Shown here in pieces: positions 1 to 4,539 of a stretch of DNA of 5,927 bases. The DNA is from Clostridiales bacterium (GTDB lineage: Bacteria > Bacillota > Clostridia > Peptostreptococcales > Anaerovoracaceae): the NCBI GenBank assembly GCA_003542355.1, contig DPKU01000114.1, positions 1-5,927 on the forward strand, read 5' to 3'. The position numbers and the translations under genes are program-made. How positions within the stretch are numbered: the first letter of the stretch is position 1; the number at the start of each line of letters is the position of its first letter. The notes under the pieces were generated by a model. It was not told the origin of the DNA and did no database searches. It saw only the letters and a list, made by a program, of their open reading frames with translations.

Positions 1-351
1 AAGATGATCGAAAACTACACGGCGGTCGTGGATGACATCGAAGTGGAGATCCCCGACTACAAAAACCTGGACAAAGTGCTGATCGAGCTATTTACGCTGG
101 ATCCCGAACAGTGCGCAGCCTGCACCTACATGGTGAACAGCGTAGTGGATATCTACGACGAAATCAAAGACATCGCAGACTATAAAGTATACAAATATTT
201 TATCCGGGAAGACATCGCCCGGACCCGAAAGATGGGCCTGGAAAATCTGCCGACGATGTGCATCAACGGCGAGCAGAAGTGGGTTTCGATCATCCCTTCG
301 AAGGAGGAGCTGATCGGAGAAGTGAAAAAGTATTACGAAGCAAAGAAGTAA
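1..351 (+). CDS. Thioredoxin/glutaredoxin-fold protein, probably 5'-partial
   Basis: The frame is open to the left edge. The first visible ATG is at base 4, but its ribosome binding site would lie outside the window, so the true start may be upstream. Counting from that ATG there are 115 residues. After a beta-strand-like stretch (residues 25-32) comes a CAAC motif (Cys37, Cys40), the CxxC redox pair of thioredoxin-fold proteins. About 43 residues later comes Asn-Leu-Pro-Thr (Pro83), which fits the cis-proline loop, followed by strand-like residues ending in Asn-Gly-Glu and a C-terminal helix rich in Lys and Glu. There is no signal peptide or membrane segment, so it is probably cytoplasmic. 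Small CxxC proteins of this kind may act as reductants for a partner enzyme, or may be the C-terminal domain of a longer protein. The partner is not visible. A terminator follows at once, so this is the last gene of its operon and is unrelated to the sugar locus beyond. Fold confident, role unknown. Confidence 0.7.
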   Translation, partial: KMIENYTAVVDDIEVEIPDYKNLDKVLIELFTLDPEQCAACTYMVNSVVDIYDEIKDIADYKVYKYFIREDIARTRKMGLENLPTMCINGEQKWVSIIPSKEELIGEVKKYYEAKK

Positions 352-396
352 AAGTGCCCTTGCAAGGGTTCAAATGCAGACAGTACAAGATAAGAG

Positions 397-425
397 AAAG
401 GGTGCGCCGCACGGCGCACCCTTTT
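397..425 (+). terminator. Rho-independent terminator after the thioredoxin-like gene
   Basis: A perfect 9-bp GC-rich stem (GGGTGCGCC at 400-408 with GGCGCACCC at 413-421) closes a four-base loop. It is preceded by AAA and followed by TTTT, so the stem extends by three A-T pairs. It lies about 45 bases after the stop codon of the upstream gene. The U-tract is short (four bases), but the stem is very stable. Confidence 0.8.
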
Positions 426-563
426 ACTATTGATCCGGCGCTCAGAGCACTTTCGGCCTGCCGGATGGCACGAGAGGAACCATTTGGTTCCTACGGCGCA
501 TGTTTTCGGGCGGAAACTGCACCGCGGCCGTCCGGGTGCGCCGGTTTGCCGCTTGGAAGGGCG
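426..563. other. Non-coding island rich in inverted repeats between two terminators
   Basis: No credible gene lies here. The stretch contains several inverted repeats: ATCCGGC (433-439) with GCCGGAT (460-466); AGGAACCA (475-482) with TGGTTCCT (485-492), perfect with a two-base centre; CGGCGCA (494-500) with TGCGCCG (537-543); and GTTTTC (502-507) with GGAAAC (512-517), counting one G-U pair. The ten bases GGGTGCGCCG at 534-543 repeat the left arm of the upstream terminator (400-409). It could be a structured RNA, a repeat remnant, or simply GC-rich intergenic DNA. No convincing promoter was seen for it on either strand. Confidence 0.35.
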
Positions 564-596
564 AAAAAATCCCAGCACCTGATTGAGTGCCGGGAT
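564..596 (-). terminator. Rho-independent terminator of the dehydrogenase gene
   Basis: Read on the minus strand, a 10-bp stem (587-596 pairing with 569-578, one G-U pair) encloses an eight-base loop and runs straight into a run of U residues (A-tract 564-569 on the plus strand). It lies 40 bases past the dehydrogenase stop codon. The A-tract sits on the wrong side for plus-strand termination, so the orientation is clear. Confidence 0.85.
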
Positions 597-635
597 GGTG
601 TTGGTGAATGCTTTTGGGGAAAGCGCGGTACTGTG

Positions 636-1667
636 CTAGGCTTCGCCGAAGTCGTCAAAGACGATCAGCTTTTTGCCGCCGGGCTCGCTGTCGAAGGCTT
701 CCTGCCAGCGTTCCACAGGAACGATCATGCTGATCGCTTTTTCCGGATGGATGTCTCTCTTTTCGAAGAGCTCCATAGCCAGGGCCCAGGAGCTGGGCTT
801 CTGGCTCCGGGAGCCCATATAGCGGATCTCCTTGTGGAGCAGGTATTCCATGGAGATGGGGTTCATGTCCTGGCGGTACATGCCCATCTGGATTACCTGG
901 CCTTTTTTGTGAACGATCTCGAAAGCTTTATGGAGCGCCGGAATCGCACCGGAGCATTCGAAGGCGTGGTCGACACCGTCATTGGAAATGCGCAGGACCA
1001 ATTCCTTTAGATCTTGCTTCTGCTGATCGATCGTGTATTGAACGCCCATGTCCTTTGCAACGGCAAAGCGCTCTTCATCGATGGTCAGTCCGGCCAGGAT
1101 CACTGTGGCGCCGGCGGTTACTGCGCACAGAGCCACCATCAGACCGATGGCGCCGGCGCCGAAAACGCAGACCGTATCGCCGGGCTGTACTTTGGCGACT
1201 TCCATCACAGCGTGGGTGCCGCAGGCCAGGGGTTCGGAAATGGCGCCAGCCTTGAGGCTCACGTTGTCGGGCAGCTTCCAGACCCGATCCTCGGCCATGG
1301 TCATGTATTCTTCGAAAGCGCCATCCTTATTGGTGCCGATGCCGATGCGGGTGCCGCAGAGGTTATAGTCCTTGCTCTTGCAATAGCGGCATTCCTCGCA
1401 GGCTTTATACGTGGACTCGCAGGTGACCCGGTCGCCCACTTTGAGCTTTGTTACACCCTCGCCCACTTCTGTGACGACGCCGGACAGCTCATGGCCCAAT
1501 ACAACAGGAAATCGTGTCTTGGAGTACTCGCCCTTGTAGGCGTGCAGGTCCGTTCCGCAGAGGCCTGCGTAGGCAACTTTGATCGTTACATCCCCAGGTC
1601 CCGGTGTAGGAACAGGGACTTCCTGGACCTCCATCTGGTTGGGCGCAGTCAGTTTCAGTGCTTTCAT
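636..1667 (-). CDS. Zinc-dependent medium-chain alcohol/polyol dehydrogenase
   Basis: This 343-residue protein has the full layout of the zinc-containing medium-chain dehydrogenase family (sorbitol, threonine and butanediol dehydrogenases). The N-terminal GroES-like domain has catalytic zinc ligands Cys37 (GLCGTDLH) and His59-Glu60 (LGHE), with Glu145 in SEPLACG. The structural zinc lobe uses Cys90, Cys93, Cys96 and Cys104. The nucleotide-binding fold has GAGAIG at 170-175. The end of its second strand (LAGLTIDEER, 192 on) lacks the usual NAD-selecting Asp, so cofactor choice is open. It should oxidise a secondary alcohol or polyol, or reduce the matching ketone or aldehyde, in the cytoplasm; the substrate cannot be read. 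The ATG at 1667 is chosen because AAAGGAG lies nine bases upstream. An in-frame ATG at 1700 lies inside the operator and has no such site. It is transcribed divergently from the transketolase operon and shares its control region, which suggests a shared pathway. Confidence 0.93.
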   Translation of the reverse strand: MKALKLTAPNQMEVQEVPVPTPGPGDVTIKVAYAGLCGTDLHAYKGEYSKTRFPVVLGHELSGVVTEVGEGVTKLKVGDRVTCESTYKACEECRYCKSKDYNLCGTRIGIGTNKDGAFEEYMTMAEDRVWKLPDNVSLKAGAISEPLACGTHAVMEVAKVQPGDTVCVFGAGAIGLMVALCAVTAGATVILAGLTIDEERFAVAKDMGVQYTIDQQKQDLKELVLRISNDGVDHAFECSGAIPALHKAFEIVHKKGQVIQMGMYRQDMNPISMEYLLHKEIRYMGSRSQKPSSWALAMELFEKRDIHPEKAISMIVPVERWQEAFDSEPGGKKLIVFDDFGEA

Positions 1668-1676
1668 ATGATTGTT

Positions 1677-1683
1677 CTCCTTT
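1677..1683 (-). promoter_or_regulatory. Ribosome binding site that fixes the dehydrogenase start
   Basis: On the minus strand this reads AAAGGAG, nine bases before the ATG at 1667. It decides in favour of that start over the in-frame ATG eleven codons upstream. Confidence 0.85.
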
Positions 1684-1721
1684 GGTGAACAAAATTTCAC
1701 AGTATTTGCTAAATGTTCACC
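1684..1721. promoter_or_regulatory. Operator cluster O1/O2 at the dehydrogenase promoter
   Basis: O1 is the 16-bp dyad GTGAACAAAATTTCAC (1685-1700). O2 is a half-site, TGTTCACC (1714-1721), which forms a perfect 8-bp inverted repeat with GGTGAACA (1684-1691). The TTCAC half-sites at 1696 and 1716 are 20 bp apart, about two helical turns, so they lie on the same DNA face. From memory, the Bacillus subtilis DeoR operator reads ATTGAACAAAATTTCAAT and also has an extra half-site; the 14-base core TGAACAAAATTTCA is identical. O2 covers the predicted transcription start of the dehydrogenase, and O1 lies just downstream of it. The likely ligand is the SorC/DeoR-family protein encoded at 4540-5478. 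Confidence 0.65.
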
Positions 1722-1724
1722 CCA

Positions 1725-1753
1725 ATTCTAAAAGAAACCATGGATTTTGTCAA
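1725..1753 (-). promoter_or_regulatory. Sigma-A promoter of the dehydrogenase gene
   Basis: Read on the minus strand: -35 TTGACA (1753-1748), a 17-bp spacer, and -10 TAGAAT (1730-1725). Transcription should start near 1718. The match is close to consensus, so the basal promoter should be strong and regulation is likely by repression. Confidence 0.8.
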
Positions 1754-1771
1754 ACTTTTTCGCAAAAGGTT

Positions 1772-1800
1772 TTGACAAAGGCAAGAAGATATGCCATAAT
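1772..1800 (+). promoter_or_regulatory. Sigma-A promoter of the transketolase operon
   Basis: -35 TTGACA (1772-1777), a 17-bp spacer, and -10 CATAAT (1795-1800). Transcription should start near 1807, giving a leader of about 64 bases. Only 18 bp separate this -35 box from the opposing one, so the two polymerase footprints should overlap. Confidence 0.8.
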
Positions 1801-1824
1801 TCAGCTGTAACATACGTTCTCTTG

Positions 1825-1840
1825 ATGAACATCTGTTCAT
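1825..1840. promoter_or_regulatory. Operator O3 in the transketolase operon leader
   Basis: ATGAACATCTGTTCAT is a dyad with perfect 7-bp arms around a two-base centre. It has the same length and the same TGAACA/TTCA half-site geometry as O1. It begins 25 bases after the last base of the -10 box, exactly the distance at which O1 lies from its own -10 box on the other strand. A protein bound here would block the initially transcribing polymerase. Confidence 0.65.
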
Positions 1841-1870
1841 TCACACATAGAACCTAAGGGGGGTTTATCC

Positions 1871-2779
1871 ATGGTTAAGAAAACCTACACGAACGAAGAG
1901 ATCAAGCAAGTCGCCGACAAGGTGAGAAAGCAAGTCCTGAAATTCGCCATCGAACGTGGCGGATGCTATCTGGGACAGGCCTGTTCGTCTGCGGACACGC
2001 TGGCCACGCTTTATCTTGCGGTCATGAATCTGGGCGAGAGCGAGGGAGATCCCAACGGGATCCGTTTTCCCGGCGTGCCCAGCGCAGAGAATATGACCTA
2101 TCCAAGAGGGGCACTGTACAACGGCCCCACCACAGCGGGCTATGACCGATTTTTCCTCTCCCCTGCCCATTATGCAGGAGTCCTCTACTGTACGCTGGCA
2201 GCCTGCGGAAGAATGAACTGGGAAGCCGTGGAGCATTTCAACGAGGACGGCTGGGTTTTCGAAATGATCGGTGCAGAACATTCGCCCGGATTTGAGACCA
2301 ATGCCGGCTCTTTGGCCCAGACCATCAGTGTGGCCTGCGGAACAGCCCATGCGCGCAAGCTCAAAAATGAAGATGGCATCGTGTATTGCTACATGTCCGA
2401 CGGAGAGCTTCAGGAAGGACAGACCTGGGAAGCCATCCAGGTGGCTGCGCAATACAAGCTCGGCAATTTTGTCCTGGTTTGCGACGCCAACGGACATCAG
2501 ATCGAAGGCTTTACCCAGGACATCATGGGCATCGAGCCTCTTGTGACCCGCTTCGAGTCCTTCGGCGCTGTGGCGGTGGAAGTGGACGGCCACGATATCC
2601 AGGCCATCCAGGATGCGGCAAAGCTCGCGCATCCGGACAAGCCCCTGGTGATCGTTTGCAGAACGACTCCTTCCTGCGGACTTCCGTTCCTTGAAAAGAG
2701 AGAGCCGAATCTGCACTTCATCGGATTCAAGACGCCCGAAGAGATCCAGGAAGCCAAAGCATTTCTGGAATCGATGTAG
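1871..2779 (+). CDS. Transketolase-like subunit A, N-terminal (diphosphate-binding) half
   Basis: The 302-residue product corresponds to the thiamine-diphosphate PP domain of transketolase, the usual length for a split N-terminal subunit. The cofactor motif is SDGELQEGQ (176-184) followed by DANGHQIEG (205-213), giving Mg ligands Asp177 and Asn207; Ser176 replaces the usual Gly of GDG. His100 in LSPAH matches the conserved LSKGH histidine, and His282 fits the C-terminal active-site histidine. The substrate-contacting histidine of the usual GHPGGS segment is missing (GCYLGQACSS, 31-40; Tyr33 or Cys32 in its place), and no GHP motif precedes SPGFET (138-143). About 20 extra residues (55-90) lie before DRFFLS. 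With subunit B it should form the enzyme that transfers a two-carbon ketol unit between sugars. The ATG follows AAGGGGGG by seven bases. It is the first gene of the operon, 26 bases ahead of subunit B. The family is clear; ordinary pentose-phosphate transketolase is doubtful. Confidence 0.92.
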   Translation: MVKKTYTNEEIKQVADKVRKQVLKFAIERGGCYLGQACSSADTLATLYLAVMNLGESEGDPNGIRFPGVPSAENMTYPRGALYNGPTTAGYDRFFLSPAHYAGVLYCTLAACGRMNWEAVEHFNEDGWVFEMIGAEHSPGFETNAGSLAQTISVACGTAHARKLKNEDGIVYCYMSDGELQEGQTWEAIQVAAQYKLGNFVLVCDANGHQIEGFTQDIMGIEPLVTRFESFGAVAVEVDGHDIQAIQDAAKLAHPDKPLVIVCRTTPSCGLPFLEKREPNLHFIGFKTPEEIQEAKAFLESM

Positions 2780-2805
2780 GATCACAGGAAAGAGAGGAAT
2801 CTATC

Positions 2806-3795
2806 ATGAAAATGGAATTAAACGTACACTCCAGCAGTATGATACGCTGGGCCAAGGAACACCCCGAAGCGGTGGTGCTTTCCGCCGACCTGGGGAGCTC
2901 CTGTGAAGTCAAGGAATTCAGAAGCTTACTGCCCGATCAATATTTCTCCATGGGACTGACCGAGCAGAACATGGTAGGCTGGGCCGCCGGCCTGGCCAGA
3001 GAAGGCTTCCTGCCCTACCTGCATTCCTTCGGCGTCTTTCTGTATCGCCGGGTGCTGGATCAGCTGGAAATGTCGGTTGCCTACAGCAATCTGCCCGTCA
3101 CCTTCGTGGGCTTTCTCCCCGGAATCATGACGCCCGGTGGCGTGTCTCACCAGATGATCAACGACGTAGGCGTGCTGCGTGCCGTCCCCAACATGCGCAT
3201 CTACTCCATGGGGGACGCCACTGACATCGAGGGCATTTTAAAGATGGCCCACGAAGCCGGCGGCCCCACCTTTATCCGCATGCTCCGTAAAGAAGTACCC
3301 CGCCTTTTCCCGGCCAGTGAAACCATCCGGTTCAACCATGCCAGGATCTGCTCCGAAGGCACCGACGTAGCAATATTCAGTGAAAACATCTGCACAGAAG
3401 AAGCCTTGAAGGCTATCAAAGTGCTGGAAAAGAGAGGCGTTTCCGTTCAGCATCTCCACGTATCGACATTGAAGCCCTTTACGGATCCGCAGGTCGTGGA
3501 CGCACTCAAAAAAGTCCGCTATGGCGCGATCTCCTACGAAAATCACACGGTGATGGGTGGTCTTGGGACCAACGTGGCCGAAGTGATCGCCGAACAGGGG
3601 CTGGGTACCCGCCTCCTGAAGCTGGGTCTTCAGGATCAGTATGCGCAAGGCGCCTCCAAGATGTATCTGATCAAGAAGTACAACATGGATGCGTACGCTC
3701 TGATCGGCGCCGTGGAAAAACTCATCGGCAAGGACCTTGGCATCGAAGAAGGCGAGCTGGAAGAAGTTCGCTTCGAAGACTACACATTCGTATAG
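2806..3795 (+). CDS. Transketolase-like subunit B, C-terminal (pyrimidine-binding) half
   Basis: This 329-residue protein spans the Pyr domain (about 1-170) and the C-terminal domain (about 185-310) of transketolase. Glu53 in MGLTEQNMVG is the glutamate that activates the thiamine pyrimidine ring. The aromatic and loop region HSFGVFLYRR (73-82) and His115 in GVSHQ match the active site. Arg161 in IRMLRK matches one phosphate-binding arginine. By hand alignment the other phosphate-site arginine near the N-terminus is Asn6, the histidine of the usual VGTHAG is Leu104, and the acceptor-contacting Asp is Gly111. These changes suggest an unusual donor or acceptor. A tail of about 20 mostly acidic residues (310-329) follows the last domain. 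AGAGAGG lies eight bases before the ATG. Both subunits are needed because the thiamine site forms between their domains. Candidate activities from known split enzymes include apulose-4-phosphate or sulfosugar transketolases; neither can be assigned from this sequence alone. Confidence 0.92.
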   Translation: MKMELNVHSSSMIRWAKEHPEAVVLSADLGSSCEVKEFRSLLPDQYFSMGLTEQNMVGWAAGLAREGFLPYLHSFGVFLYRRVLDQLEMSVAYSNLPVTFVGFLPGIMTPGGVSHQMINDVGVLRAVPNMRIYSMGDATDIEGILKMAHEAGGPTFIRMLRKEVPRLFPASETIRFNHARICSEGTDVAIFSENICTEEALKAIKVLEKRGVSVQHLHVSTLKPFTDPQVVDALKKVRYGAISYENHTVMGGLGTNVAEVIAEQGLGTRLLKLGLQDQYAQGASKMYLIKKYNMDAYALIGAVEKLIGKDLGIEEGELEEVRFEDYTFV

Positions 3796-3801
3796 TTCCG
3801 G

Positions 3802-3823
3802 TCGGCGGGCTTCGGCCCGCCGG
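3802..3823 (+). other. cUUCGg tetraloop hairpin between transketolase and aldolase genes
   Basis: Starting seven bases after the stop codon, CGGCGGGC (3803-3810) pairs with GCCCGCCG (3815-3822) around a TTCG loop closed by C-G; a G-U pair (3802/3823) can extend it. No T-tract follows, so it is not a classical terminator. Such a stable hairpin may protect the upstream transketolase mRNA from 3' exonucleases, mark a processing site, or dampen read-through into the aldolase gene. Confidence 0.65.
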
Positions 3824-3856
3824 ACGATCCTGCAGCAGCAGAAAGGATATTTCAAC

Positions 3857-4531
3857 ATGTTTGAAGCAACGAAAAGAGAAATCATCAAAGCGGGCATGAA
3901 CCTGGACCGCTATGGACTCATCGCCCTGTCCGGCGGAAACGTATCCGTGCGCATGGAAACCGGAGAGATTCTTGTGACTCCTTCGGGAATGATCTACGAA
4001 GATCTGACAGAGGATGACATCCTCGTAATGGACCTGGAAGGAAAGATCATCGAAGGGACTCGGAAATCCTCTTCGGATACGGAAGCCATCCTGTATATTT
4101 TCCAGAAGCGTCCCGACGTGAACGCTGTCATCCACACCCATCAGCCCTATGCCACGGCCGTGGGCCTGATCCAGGATGAATTCGAAGTGAACCTGACCAC
4201 CCTGGCCAATGCCACGGCCGGTCCGGTCCCCGTTACGCCCTATAGCTCTGCAGGCAGCATCGAGATGGGCATCGACACCGTCAATTACGTTGGCGAAGGC
4301 CTGGCTGTGATCCTGGCCCACCACGGCGTCATGACCATCGGAAAGAATCTGAAGCAGGCGCTGTACGCAGCAGTCTACCTGGAAGAAGCCGCCAAGTGCT
4401 ACCTGGCAGCCCGGGCTTGCGGCGAAACCAAGAAAATGACCCCCGAGCAGATCGAGCAGTCCATCGAGGTTTTCAAGTATTACGGGCAGGGAACCCCCAT
4501 CATTCCCAAGGATCTCGTCAAGAGAAAATAG
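3857..4531 (+). CDS. Class II aldolase / L-ribulose-5-phosphate 4-epimerase family enzyme
   Basis: The 224-residue protein is the usual size for the zinc-dependent FucA/AraD family. Visible motifs are SGGNVSVR (25-32), TPSGMIYEDL (41-50), SSSDTE (71-76), zinc ligands His93 and His95 in HTH, and His156 in AHHG. Asp74 sits where FucA has its catalytic Glu and AraD has Asp. Tyr129 in TPYSSAG matches the FucA catalytic tyrosine, and Tyr209 in KYYGQG (207-212) matches the C-terminal tyrosine of both families. AraD's Asp in TTHAD is Asn118 here, which argues for an aldolase over an epimerase. The expected reaction is reversible cleavage of a ketose phosphate to dihydroxyacetone phosphate and an aldehyde, or C4 epimerisation. 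The ATG at 3857 is chosen because AAAGGA lies about ten bases upstream and family homology starts there. A longer in-frame start at 3737 would lie inside the previous gene. Third gene of the operon. Confidence 0.9.
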   Translation: MFEATKREIIKAGMNLDRYGLIALSGGNVSVRMETGEILVTPSGMIYEDLTEDDILVMDLEGKIIEGTRKSSSDTEAILYIFQKRPDVNAVIHTHQPYATAVGLIQDEFEVNLTTLANATAGPVPVTPYSSAGSIEMGIDTVNYVGEGLAVILAHHGVMTIGKNLKQALYAAVYLEEAAKCYLAARACGETKKMTPEQIEQSIEVFKYYGQGTPIIPKDLVKRK

Positions 4532-4539
4532 GAGCGTGT

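Noticed and set aside
258..1010. A plus-strand open frame of 250 codons overlapping the thioredoxin-like gene end and the dehydrogenase gene
   Set aside because: It crosses a terminator, is antisense to a well-supported dehydrogenase, has low-complexity unlikely protein sequence and no ribosome binding site.
1698..1700. Upstream in-frame ATG for the dehydrogenase (354 residues)
   Set aside because: It lies inside operator O1, only about 18 bases from the predicted transcription start, and has no ribosome binding site, whereas the ATG at 1667 has AAAGGAG at nine bases.
1752..1772. A catabolite-control (cre) site in the A/T-rich dyad between the two -35 boxes
   Set aside because: The central CG is present, but the flanking bases do not match the TGNAANCGNTNNCA-type pattern.
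1865..2785. A 306-codon minus-strand frame opposite transketolase subunit A
   Set aside because: It mirrors the codon structure of a clearly conserved transketolase subunit; its own translation shows no recognisable domain. The same applies to long minus-strand frames at 3238-3897, 3722-4324 and 4480-5493.
2777..2806. The transketolase gene broken in two by a mutation
   Set aside because: The break falls at the natural PP/Pyr domain border, subunit B has its own ribosome binding site and ATG, and the 26-base gap is ordinary operon spacing. Two-subunit transketolases are common in Bacillota and other bacteria.
3802..3823. Intrinsic terminator after transketolase subunit B
   Set aside because: The hairpin is strong but is followed by CGGACGATCC rather than a T-tract, and the aldolase gene downstream has no promoter of its own that I can see.
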